Made by a program: the position numbers and the translations under genes
Notes under the pieces: model-generated
Seen by the model: only the letters and a program-made list of their open reading frames with translations
What the model was told of the DNA's origin: nothing
Database searches by the model: none
Shown: positions 1-6,589 of the stretch, piece by piece
Layout of the letters: each line of letters starts with the position of its first letter
Numbering within the stretch: position 1 is the stretch's first letter
NCBI GenBank assembly: GCA_017990155.1
Contig: JAGNOM010000034.1
Location: 1 to 15,048, forward strand
DNA from: Propionivibrio sp.
GTDB taxonomy: Bacteria > Pseudomonadota > Gammaproteobacteria > Burkholderiales > Rhodocyclaceae
DNA: 15,048 nt
Direction of reading: 5' to 3'

Positions 1-1902
1 ATCCCAAGTCTTCACGATGCCCTCCTGGATATGGGGGAAGGTTCCAACCGTGGGCAGTTTACGTAGCAGGTCTTCAATCGACAGATCGTTCTCGTTGAGC
101 GGTTCGATTCGTTCGCCGAGATACTCGTCCGCCTCGTCCCAGGTGGCTGGCGCCACGTTGAAGTACGATCTGAGCCGTGCCGCGCAGGCGACGAACTCGT
201 CCTGCATGTCGTTCGTCCGGTAGATTTCCAACAGCTTCAGCCACGGGAAAAGCGAGGTGTCGGGATTGTTTTCGAGGTATTCGGCCAGCGCCTGGGCGGC
301 GCCCTTGATCCGGCCGAAGGAGACCATGATTTCGGCCAGTTCAAGCACCGTGCTTGAATCATCCGCTTCTTCCACGTGGCTCACTTCAATCGCCAAGGCC
401 GGCGGGACGGTCCTCGCGCCATCGTCGTCGCGGAACGGAAGGGGCCGCGCCACTTCAAGCGGGACGTCCAATCGGGACGCGAGCGGAGCCTCGGCTGCAG
501 CGGCTTCCCAGAGATCGGTTGGGGACGGATTGGCGCGCGGAGTCATTGCCGAAGCTGCCAGCAACGACTTCACTTCCGTTTCCGGCGAGGATTCCAGCAC
601 CGCGTCCGCAGCCTTTCCGGCGCGATGGCGACGCGTCAGCCACCAGGCCAGCGCTCCGGCCACGACCAGCATCAGAAGAATAGGCCGCCACCAGCCGATG
701 CCGTCGGTCGCAGTGACTTCGACAGGCGCAACCATGGCTTTGGGCGGCTCGCGATCAACGACCGGCGTCGTTTCCGGTACTGCGAGCACCTCATCAGCCG
801 TTTTCATTGCCCCGGCGTTTGCCGCCCGCATCTCGTCGAAGCGGACTTCCAGATTACGAATCTGCTCAGCCAGTTCCAGCTGTTTCTCGGCCTGGAACAC
901 GAGTGCGTTCAGCAGCTTGTATTCGACGCGCAACATGGCGCGTGCGTTTTCGCTAACCGTGTCCGACATGCGGATGGACAAGTCGGACGACAGGCGCAGG
1001 CTGGGGTCGGACGCATGGCCATCGTTGTCCGCGTCAGTAGGCACGGCGGCATCGCCGGATATCATCAGGCGATCCGATAGCGTCCCTTCCAGGGCAGGCT
1101 TCTCTACGGCGGCCGGCTTTTTCGGTGCGCGCGGCGGCGCCTCGGTCGCGCGATCTGGCGCCTTCTTCACCACCGCTGCTCTTCGAGTGTCTGGGATCGC
1201 CAAAGAAACACCGGACGCCAGCGCGACGTCGCCGTTGACGCCGAAATCGATTTGCGGATTGGCTTCGCGCAAGGCATTGAGGAAACGGCGTTGCGCTCGC
1301 GGCTGGCGCGGGAACAACGCTCGGGTGATCGATTGCGCCGATTCACCACTGACGATGTCCCAGGTCGTCGGATACTCTTCGGACAAGGCGGCCGTGCCCG
1401 ACACGGCCAGGCGCTCGGCTCGCATGGCCCGACGGGCCTTCTCGCGAATGTCGGCCGGTACGCCCCCAGCCCCGCGTTCGGCCATTGAATCGCTTGAACC
1501 GGCGACTTCGGGATCGATCAATAGCGTGAAACTACGCACCAGTTCAGCGCCGCAGCCGACATGCACATTGACCCGCAGCACCGGCTCGTTGATCGTCTGC
1601 AACGAGGTGATGAGCAAGCGACTCTGGCCGCCGCTCTGCTCCAGACGCAGCCGAGCGTGCGTAAGCACGGGAAGATCCTCGTTCCCGTCGGCGGCTCCCA
1701 GCCGAAAACAGGTTTCACCGGGATGACTCGTACCCGGTGTCTCGATCAGCCGGACCTCGGCCCGCAAGGCCTGACCAAGGCGTGAATGCACCACCAGATT
1801 CCCCAGGCCGAGCGCGACCGCGTTTCCCGAGGCGAACAGGAGCGCCGACAGAAGGCTTGTCAGTTTGATCGTTCGCGCGGACAGGGAAGTACGGTAGAAC
1901 AT
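1..1902 (-). CDS. fimV: FimV/TspA-family pilus assembly / peptidoglycan-binding protein (3' end cut off by window)
   Basis: The reading frame is open for 634 codons from the ATG at 1902 to the window edge, with no stop, so the C-terminus is missing. Residues 1-30 look like a signal peptide ending in NAVA. They are followed directly by the FimV N-terminal signature LGLGNLVVHSRLGQALRAEV (31-50), the strongest identifier. A divergent LysM-like segment (about 180-237) follows, then a charged proline/alanine-rich linker, a helical probable coiled coil (about 320-362) and one membrane helix (about 404-423). A cytoplasmic helical TPR-like region (about 516-585) comes last. This order matches FimV/TspA proteins, which span the inner membrane, bind peptidoglycan and support type IV pilus secretin assembly and polar organisation. 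AGGA lies about 8 bases before the ATG. The gene follows pncC after 115 bases and may have its own promoter. The family is secure; the exact role in this organism is inferred. Confidence 0.85.
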   Translation of the reverse strand, partial: MFYRTSLSARTIKLTSLLSALLFASGNAVALGLGNLVVHSRLGQALRAEVRLIETPGTSHPGETCFRLGAADGNEDLPVLTHARLRLEQSGGQSRLLITSLQTINEPVLRVNVHVGCGAELVRSFTLLIDPEVAGSSDSMAERGAGGVPADIREKARRAMRAERLAVSGTAALSEEYPTTWDIVSGESAQSITRALFPRQPRAQRRFLNALREANPQIDFGVNGDVALASGVSLAIPDTRRAAVVKKAPDRATEAPPRAPKKPAAVEKPALEGTLSDRLMISGDAAVPTDADNDGHASDPSLRLSSDLSIRMSDTVSENARAMLRVEYKLLNALVFQAEKQLELAEQIRNLEVRFDEMRAANAGAMKTADEVLAVPETTPVVDREPPKAMVAPVEVTATDGIGWWRPILLMLVVAGALAWWLTRRHRAGKAADAVLESSPETEVKSLLAASAMTPRANPSPTDLWEAAAAEAPLASRLDVPLEVARPLPFRDDDGARTVPPALAIEVSHVEEADDSSTVLELAEIMVSFGRIKGAAQALAEYLENNPDTSLFPWLKLLEIYRTNDMQDEFVACAARLRSYFNVAPATWDEADEYLGERIEPLNENDLSIEDLLRKLPTVGTFPHIQEGIVKTWD

Positions 1903-1911
1903 CAGGATCCT

Positions 1912-1938
1912 ATGATATTGGCGGCAGCGCATTGTAAA
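1912..1938 (-). promoter_or_regulatory. Weak candidate promoter upstream of the FimV-like gene
   Basis: On the minus strand TTTACA (1938-1933) and TATCAT (1917-1912) resemble -35 and -10 boxes, but they are only 15 bases apart. Transcription from them would begin almost at the ATG. The overlapping TACAAT (1936-1931) is an alternative -10 box that leaves a leader of about 20 bases containing the AGGA ribosome site, but its -35 match is poor. It rests on consensus matching alone. Confidence 0.25.
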
Positions 1939-2017
1939 CGATGGCACCTGGCCGACAGCGAGGAACTATTCCCGGTTTATCCTGCAATTGCCGTAAGGAA
2001 CGAGGCCGTGCGCGCCC

Positions 2018-2539
2018 CTATGCACGCAGTGTCGTCGCGTGCTGCAGCATCCCGCGTAGCGCGTGTGCCACCGACTGTGCGCGGATCTGCTCGCGATTCC
2101 CTGCGAAACATCGCGCGTCGGTCGCCACGAAACTGTCCGGACCGGCCCAGCCAAAGCAGACTGTCCCCACCGGTTTATCTGGCGAACCGCCACCGGGGCC
2201 GGCGATGCCGGTAATGGACACGGCCCAGTCGGCGTGGCTTCGTTGCAACGCGCCTGCAGCCATCGCCTGTGCCGTCGCGACGCTGACTGCACCGTGCAGT
2301 TCGAGCGTCTCGCCGGCAACGCCCAGCATCTCCTGCTTCGCCGCGTTGGAATAGGTCACAAAGCCGCGCTCGAACCAGTCGGAGCTGCCGGCGATGGAGG
2401 TCAGGCACTGGGCGACCCAGCCGCCCGTACAGGATTCTGCCGTTGCCAGCTTCTGTCCGTTGGCGCGCAGCAAGTCACCGACGTCGCCGGCCAGTGCTTT
2501 GAGCGTCGCCTGATCGGGTGCGGTTGGTGTGGAACTCAT
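2018..2539 (-). CDS. pncC: Nicotinamide-nucleotide amidohydrolase PncC (CinA C-terminal domain family)
   Basis: This 173-residue protein matches the stand-alone CinA C-terminal domain, which deamidates nicotinamide mononucleotide to nicotinate mononucleotide in pyridine nucleotide salvage. Visible family motifs are ATAESCTGG (32-40), TYSN (62-65), SITGIAGPGGGSPDKPVGTV (108-127) and GNREQIR (147-153). The length is normal for the single-domain form; the N-terminal MoCF-like domain of full CinA is absent. The ATG at 2539 overlaps the pgpA stop as ATGA, which suggests translational coupling. The frame stays open further upstream inside pgpA, but that extension does not resemble the family. The protein is cytoplasmic and probably the last gene of the rib-nus-thiL-pgpA block. 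Confidence 0.93.
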   Translation of the reverse strand: MSSTPTAPDQATLKALAGDVGDLLRANGQKLATAESCTGGWVAQCLTSIAGSSDWFERGFVTYSNAAKQEMLGVAGETLELHGAVSVATAQAMAAGALQRSHADWAVSITGIAGPGGGSPDKPVGTVCFGWAGPDSFVATDARCFAGNREQIRAQSVAHALRGMLQHATTLRA

Positions 2540-3033
2540 GACAAGGCGAAACTTGCTATCTGCAGCACCAGAACCGTATATACCCCGGCAAAAAAGTCGT
2601 CGGTCATCACGCCGAAGCCGTTCTTCACCTTCGTGTCGAAATAGCGCGCCGGCTGCGGTTTGACGATGTCGAAGATGCGAAAGAGCAGGAAGGCCGCCGT
2701 CTGCCAGAGCCAGCCGGCCGGGCAAAAGAGCAGCACCAGCCAGAAGGGGACGATTTCGTCCCAGACGATGCTGCCGTGATCGATGACGCCGAGGTCGGCG
2801 CCGGTCTTGTGTGCGGCCGCCACGCCGATGACGAAGCAGGCGATGAAGAAGCCGAGCAGTTCGAGATCACTCATCCACGGCCGGAACAGGTAGAACGTCG
2901 CCCAGGCAAACAGGGTTCCGACGGTTCCCGGCGCGAACGGCGACAAGCCGCTGCCGAAGCCGCAGGCGACGAGATGGGCCGGATGCGAGAAGAGAAACCG
3001 CAAGGACGGGGGGTTACTTTTCTTGATGTCCAA
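2536..3033 (-). CDS. pgpA: Phosphatidylglycerophosphatase A
   Basis: PgpA dephosphorylates phosphatidylglycerol phosphate to phosphatidylglycerol in the inner membrane. With the chosen start the protein is 165 residues, close to the roughly 170 of Escherichia coli PgpA. Family motifs are CGFGSGLSPFAPGTVGT (24-40), DHGSIVWDE (85-93), and FRIFDIVKPQPARYFD (118-133) followed by KNGFGVMTDD (137-146), with hydrophobic helices between them. No ATG or GTG fits the family N-terminus. I chose the TTG at 3033 because AAGGA lies about 10 bases before it. A second TTG at 3003 is possible but has no clear ribosome site. The chosen start overlaps the thiL end by 20 bases, and the stop overlaps the pncC start. 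The product is secure; the start is moderately so. Confidence 0.92.
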   Translation of the reverse strand: MDIKKSNPPSLRFLFSHPAHLVACGFGSGLSPFAPGTVGTLFAWATFYLFRPWMSDLELLGFFIACFVIGVAAAHKTGADLGVIDHGSIVWDEIVPFWLVLLFCPAGWLWQTAAFLLFRIFDIVKPQPARYFDTKVKNGFGVMTDDFFAGVYTVLVLQIASFALS

Positions 3034-3982
3034 AATGATCGAATCCTTTGCTGGAGACCGGGATGGTTTGTCCGTTTTCATCGAGCAGCCTGACTTCGCC
3101 CTGACCGGCGACGATCTGGCCGATGCGCCATAGTGCCAGATCAAGCTCGGCGGCCAGCGCGGCGAGTTCGTGGCGCTTGTCCGGAGACGCGGAAAAGACC
3201 AGTTCGTAATCGTCGCCGCCAGCCAACTGACAATGGCGGACGAGTCCCGGTTCGGCACCAGAGGGCAAACAGGGAAGCTGCGGCAGAAAAACCTCCGCAT
3301 CGACGGACGAACGTTCGGCGATATGGCCGAGGTCGGCAAGCAGCCCGTCGGAAACGTCGATTGCCGAATGGGCCAGCGCGCGTTCGCGCAGGGCGAGACC
3401 GAGCTCGACACGCGGCAATGGACGCTGCAAGGCGCTGATGCAGCGCTTGGCGAGTGCGTCCGGCAGCTTCGTCCGCGCCTGCAACTGCGCGAGTCCCAGC
3501 GCGGCGAGGCCGGCCTGGCCGGACACCCAAAGATCGTCGCCCGGCTGCGCGCCGTCACGGCGCAAGGCACGACCACTGGGGACTTCGCCCAGAGCGGTGA
3601 GGCACAGGTTGAGCGGCCCGCGCGTCGTGTCGCCGCCGACAAGATCCGCGCCGTAACGCTTGGCGCAGGCGAAAAGGCCGTCGGCAAAGGCGGCAATCCA
3701 CGTTTCGTCGGCCTTTGGCAAACTACCGGCGAGCAGCACCCAGCGCGGCCTGGCGCCCATCGCCGCCAGATCGGACAGATTCACGGCTAGCGATTTCCAG
3801 CCGAGTTGAAAGGGGTCGGTGTCCGGCAAGAAGTGCGTGCCGGAGACGAGCATGTCGGTCGTAACGGCCAACTCCATACCGGGTGAGGGCGCCAGCAAGG
3901 CGCAATCGTCACCGGGTCCGAGCACCGCCTGCGGCGTCGGACGCACAAAGTAACGGTCAATCAGGTCAAATTCGGAAGGCAT
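3014..3982 (-). CDS. thiL: Thiamine-monophosphate kinase
   Basis: ThiL uses ATP to phosphorylate thiamine monophosphate to thiamine diphosphate, the cofactor needed by transketolase among other enzymes. The 322-residue product has the family motifs in order: GPGDDCALL (22-30), TTDMLVSGTHF (41-51), NLSDLAAMGA (68-77), GGDTTRG (116-122), IDVSDGLLADLGH (208-220) and GGDDYEL (255-261). Length and layout are normal for the AIR-synthase-like fold. The ATG at 3982 gives the usual N-terminus (SEFDLIDRYF), although its ribosome-binding site is weak. It follows nusB after a 109-base gap that holds a strong hairpin, and its end overlaps pgpA. It belongs to the conserved nusB-thiL-pgpA order. Confidence 0.96.
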   Translation of the reverse strand: MPSEFDLIDRYFVRPTPQAVLGPGDDCALLAPSPGMELAVTTDMLVSGTHFLPDTDPFQLGWKSLAVNLSDLAAMGARPRWVLLAGSLPKADETWIAAFADGLFACAKRYGADLVGGDTTRGPLNLCLTALGEVPSGRALRRDGAQPGDDLWVSGQAGLAALGLAQLQARTKLPDALAKRCISALQRPLPRVELGLALRERALAHSAIDVSDGLLADLGHIAERSSVDAEVFLPQLPCLPSGAEPGLVRHCQLAGGDDYELVFSASPDKRHELAALAAELDLALWRIGQIVAGQGEVRLLDENGQTIPVSSKGFDHFGHQEK

Positions 3983-4040
3983 CGGAAAACCCGCTCAACA
4001 CCGGAACGCGCTGGATGCGGCGCGTTGGAATCATCTGGCT

Positions 4041-4065
4041 GCGCACACGGGCTCGCCGTGTGCGC
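4041..4065 (-). other. Perfect 10-bp hairpin between nusB and thiL
   Basis: GCGCACACGG pairs with CCGTGTGCGC across a five-base loop, 27 bases after the nusB stop. No T run follows on the minus strand, so it is not a standard intrinsic terminator. A second, weaker inverted repeat (7-bp arms AACGCGC/GCGCGTT) lies just downstream at 4005-4026, close to the thiL start. Possible roles are mRNA processing, 3'-end protection of the rib-nusB message or partial attenuation. The structure is seen; the role is not known. Confidence 0.6.
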
Positions 4066-4091
4066 ATGGCTGGATTGCGCTACGTCTGGCG

Positions 4092-4598
4092 CTAACCGCG
4101 GCGTTCGGCGCGCTTGGCTTCAACTTCGGCCGGACGCAGCTTGAAGGCGAGTTTGTCGAGCACGCCGTTCACATACTTGTGACCGTCGGTGCCGCCGAAG
4201 CCTTTGGTCAGCTCGATGGCTTCATTGATGATCACTCGATACGGCGTTTGCGGGTAATTGACGAGCTCGAAGGCGCCGGCCAGCAGAATGCTGGCTTCGA
4301 CCGGCGAAAGTTCGCTGAACGAGCGGTCGAGGAAAACCTGGAGTTGCTCCTGCAGTTCCGTTTGCTGGGCAAGGACACCGCGCAGAAGGCCGACGAAGAA
4401 CTCGCGGTCGGCCTTGTCGAATCCGGTCGTATCCGCCAGATGCGCCTCGATCGCCGCTTCGTCGTTGCCGCCGACGCGCCATTGATACAAGCCCTGCAGG
4501 GCAAACTCGCGGGCGCGACGGCGCGGCGATTTGGAGACGGGCTTCTCGGACTTCTCGGCCTTGGCTTCTTTCGCGGGCTTTCCGGATGTATTGGTCAT
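4092..4598 (-). CDS. nusB: Transcription antitermination factor NusB
   Basis: NusB binds boxA RNA with NusE (ribosomal protein S10) and promotes antitermination, mainly in rRNA operons. The 168-residue protein has a lysine-rich, probably disordered N-terminus (1-23). The NusB signatures follow: SPRRRAREFALQGLYQW (24-40), the SELSPVEASILLAGAFEL core (95-112), and YRVIINEAIELTKGFGGTDG (120-139) with HKYVNGVLDKL (140-150). The ATG at 4598 is preceded by a GGGGGAG ribosome site and overlaps the ribH stop as ATGA. An upstream in-frame methionine inside ribH gives an arginine-rich extension not typical of the family. The stop is TAG at 4092, followed by the hairpin before thiL. Confidence 0.96.
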   Translation of the reverse strand: MTNTSGKPAKEAKAEKSEKPVSKSPRRRAREFALQGLYQWRVGGNDEAAIEAHLADTTGFDKADREFFVGLLRGVLAQQTELQEQLQVFLDRSFSELSPVEASILLAGAFELVNYPQTPYRVIINEAIELTKGFGGTDGHKYVNGVLDKLAFKLRPAEVEAKRAERRG

Positions 4599-5077
4599 GC
4601 TGTTTTCTCCCCCAAAGCGCGCAACAGATTGGCGACTTCGACTGCGGCCTGCGCGCAATCCGAACCTTTTTGCTGTGTGCGCGCCAGCGCCTGATCGTCG
4701 TTTTCACACGTGAGGATGCCGTTCGCCACCGGAACGCCGGTATCGAGCTGGACTTCCATCACCGCGCGGCACGCGTCGTTCGAGACGACTTCGAAGTGAT
4801 AGGTGTCGCCACGAATCACCGCACCCAGGGCGACCAGCGCATCGAAGCGCCGGCTCTGCGCCATGGTTTGCAGGACGAGCGGGATTTCCAGCGCGCCGGG
4901 CACCGTGGCGATTTCGATATCGCCTTCGGCCACGCCCAGACGCTTGAGCTCATTGGTGCAAGCGGCCAGCAGACCTTCGCAGATATCCTGATTGAAGCGG
5001 CTCATGACGATGCCGACCGTCAGCCCCTTGCCGGCGAGGACGGGTTCGTACTCGTAGATGTTCTCGTAACGTGGCAT
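4595..5077 (-). CDS. ribH: 6,7-dimethyl-8-ribityllumazine synthase
   Basis: RibH condenses 5-amino-6-ribitylamino-uracil with 3,4-dihydroxy-2-butanone 4-phosphate, the penultimate step of riboflavin synthesis. The second substrate is the product of the upstream ribB-type gene. The 160-residue protein carries the family motifs GIVMSRFNQDI (22-32), VPGALEIP (59-66), ALGAVIRGDTYHFEVV (83-98, with the catalytic-region histidine at 94) and ANGILT (118-123). The length is normal for the subunit that builds the icosahedral or pentameric enzyme. The ATG at 5077 follows the ribB-type stop by 38 bases. Its end overlaps nusB by four bases, so ribB, ribH and nusB are probably one transcript. Confidence 0.97.
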   Translation of the reverse strand: MPRYENIYEYEPVLAGKGLTVGIVMSRFNQDICEGLLAACTNELKRLGVAEGDIEIATVPGALEIPLVLQTMAQSRRFDALVALGAVIRGDTYHFEVVSNDACRAVMEVQLDTGVPVANGILTCENDDQALARTQQKGSDCAQAAVEVANLLRALGEKTA

Positions 5078-5115
5078 TTCAGCGCTTTCTGATAAATCCT
5101 GGTGAATCAAACGGG

Positions 5116-6243
5116 TCAAGCCAGATCGGCCGGCGAAGCGATGTAGCCGGTCACTTCCAGATCGAAGCCGGTCATGCTCGGCATGCGGCGCGGGCTGCCC
5201 AAGAGCTTCATCTTGCGCACGCCGAGGTCGCGCAGGATCTGGGCGCCGATGCCGTAGATGCGTGGATCCCATTTCGCCGCCGGACTTTGGCTCGAAGCCG
5301 GGTCGCCGAGCGCGGCGAGAAGATCGTCACCCGATTCCGGGCGACGCAGCAGGACGATGACGCCGCTGTCGGCCTTGGCCAGTGCCGCCTGTGCCTGATC
5401 GAGCGAGAACGTATGGCGGCAGCGCGTCGAATCGAGGAAATCGAGGACCGAGAGCGGCTCATGCACGCGCACCAGCGTTTCGCTGTCCGGACGAATCTCG
5501 CCCTTGACCAGCGCCAGATGCACGTCATTCGAAGTGCGGTCGGTGTAAGCGTGCAGGGTGAATTCGCCATGCATCGATTGGATCGTCTTCGACAAGGTGC
5601 GCTCGATCAGCGTCTCGTTGCGGCTGCGGTAGTGGATCAGATCGGCGATGGTGCCGATCTTGATGTTGTGCGCACGCGCGAATTCGATCAGATCGGGGAG
5701 ACGCGCCATCGTGCCGTCGTCCTTGAGCACTTCGCAAATCACCGACGCCGGCTCCAGCCCGGCCAATTGCGCGAGATCGCAACCGGCTTCGGTATGTCCG
5801 GCACGCACCAGCACGCCGCCTTCGCGCGCGACGATCGGGAAAGTGTGCCCCGGCATCACGAAATCGGAAGGCTTGGCGTTGCGCGCCACGGCCGCCTGCA
5901 CGGTGCGTGCGCGATCCTGCGCCGAGATTCCGGTCGTCACGCCCTCGGCGGCCTCGATCGAAGTCGTGAATGCCGTGCTGTTGGGGCTCGTGTTGTCGTG
6001 CGCCATTTGCACCAGGCCCAACTGGCGGGCGCGCGCCTCGGTAATCGTCAGGCAGACGAGACCACGCGCATGCGTCACCATGAAGTTGATCGCCTCCGGC
6101 GTCACGTGATCGGCGGCCAGGATGATATCGCCTTCGTTTTCGCGATCTTCATCATCAACCAGAACGACCATGCGCCCGGCGCGGATTTCAACGATGATTT
6201 CCTCGACCGACGCAATGGCCGACGATTCGCTTTGTGGTGACAT
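5116..6243 (-). CDS. ribB: 3,4-dihydroxy-2-butanone 4-phosphate synthase with degenerate GTP cyclohydrolase II-like domain (RibBX type)
   Basis: The 375-residue protein has the length and two-domain layout of RibBA. The N-terminal half is an intact RibB domain, which makes dihydroxybutanone phosphate from ribulose 5-phosphate. It shows VLVDDEDRENEGDI (27-40), SPNSTAFTTSIEA (86-98), RAGHTEAGCDLA (147-158) and ICEVL (169-173). The C-terminal half (about 205-375) aligns with GTP cyclohydrolase II but has lost its zinc site: the usual three cysteines are replaced except for C275 (RCRH where RCDC is expected). The usual QEGRGIG loop is also absent (PESGDDL near 302-308). This fits the RibBX variant described in Proteobacteria, so a separate ribA should exist elsewhere. 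The ATG at 6243 is preceded by a strong CCGGAGG ribosome site. It is the first gene of the rib-nusB block here and lies behind a structured leader. Confidence 0.93.
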   Translation of the reverse strand: MSPQSESSAIASVEEIIVEIRAGRMVVLVDDEDRENEGDIILAADHVTPEAINFMVTHARGLVCLTITEARARQLGLVQMAHDNTSPNSTAFTTSIEAAEGVTTGISAQDRARTVQAAVARNAKPSDFVMPGHTFPIVAREGGVLVRAGHTEAGCDLAQLAGLEPASVICEVLKDDGTMARLPDLIEFARAHNIKIGTIADLIHYRSRNETLIERTLSKTIQSMHGEFTLHAYTDRTSNDVHLALVKGEIRPDSETLVRVHEPLSVLDFLDSTRCRHTFSLDQAQAALAKADSGVIVLLRRPESGDDLLAALGDPASSQSPAAKWDPRIYGIGAQILRDLGVRKMKLLGSPRRMPSMTGFDLEVTGYIASPADLA

Positions 6244-6505
6244 GTGTGACCTCCGGAGAGTCAATCTGAAAAGGGAAACTGGAAAAGGCATCGCGGCATG
6301 CAACGGATTGCATGCCGCGAATGGCTGGTGGCGAATGCTCCAGGCACGCCGCACAATCGTCTGAATTGCCGACACGCCGCGAACGCAGGAAAGCGCCATC
6401 CGATAAAGGATGTATTTTCGCACGCCCAAAAAATGGGCGCCAGCATTACGTAGCCAACGCCAATCGGCCTTCGGCCGATCAGGCCGGAAGGCAAATCGAC
6501 AGCAC
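6244..6505 (-). promoter_or_regulatory. Structured leader / intergenic region upstream of ribB
   Basis: No gene is supported between the catabolic-operon terminator and ribB. On the minus strand the region has a GC-rich segment (6492-6463) that can fold two ways. ATCGGCC/GGCCGAT can pair (6479-6463), or GCCTTCCGGCC (6492-6482) can pair with GGCCGAAGGC (6476-6467). A CGCCCA/TGGGCG hairpin with a T5 loop follows (6439-6423), and then the 13-bp hairpin at 6291-6320. I could not recognise the conserved FMN riboswitch core here, nor a convincing promoter, although one must lie in or near this stretch if ribB is transcribed independently. Confidence 0.5.
6291..6320 (-). promoter_or_regulatory. 13-bp perfect inverted repeat in the ribB leader, possible attenuator
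   Basis: TCGCGGCATGCAA pairs perfectly with TTGCATGCCGCGA across a four-base loop. On the minus strand it is followed by TGCCTTTTCC and lies 47 bases before the ribB ATG. A long GC-rich stem followed by a modest T stretch resembles an attenuator. It could instead be a palindromic protein-binding site, since the arms contain the palindrome GCATGC. The repeat is plain in the sequence; its function is inference. Confidence 0.5.
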
Positions 6506-6531
6506 AAAAAAACGGAAGGCCGAAGCCTTCC
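6506..6531 (-). terminator. Intrinsic terminator of the catabolic operon
   Basis: On the minus strand GGAAGGC pairs with GCCTTCC around a TTCG tetraloop, followed by G and seven T residues. It begins 58 bases after the stop of the last dehydrogenase gene. A seven-base GC-rich stem, the very stable UUCG loop and an uninterrupted T run make this a classical rho-independent terminator. It marks the boundary with the riboflavin genes. Confidence 0.92.
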
Positions 6532-6589
6532 TGCAGGACGTCCGCGTGCGGCGGAGGAGGAGAACGCCGTACGCAGATCGACTGACGGG

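Noticed and set aside
257..1726. 489-codon open frame on the plus strand
   Set aside because: It lies antisense to the clear FimV-like gene, is serine/alanine/arginine-rich without family motifs, and is the usual shadow of a GC-rich coding strand.
5071..6240. 389-codon plus-strand open frame opposite ribB
   Set aside because: The opposite strand encodes the well-supported RibB protein; the plus-strand translation is arginine/histidine-rich with no recognisable domain.
5116..6243. Bifunctional RibBA (active GTP cyclohydrolase II)
   Set aside because: Two of the three zinc cysteines and the catalytic loop are missing in the C-terminal half.
6244..6505. FMN riboswitch upstream of ribB
   Set aside because: Expected from biology, but I could not find the conserved core segments on the minus strand. 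A covariance search would settle it.
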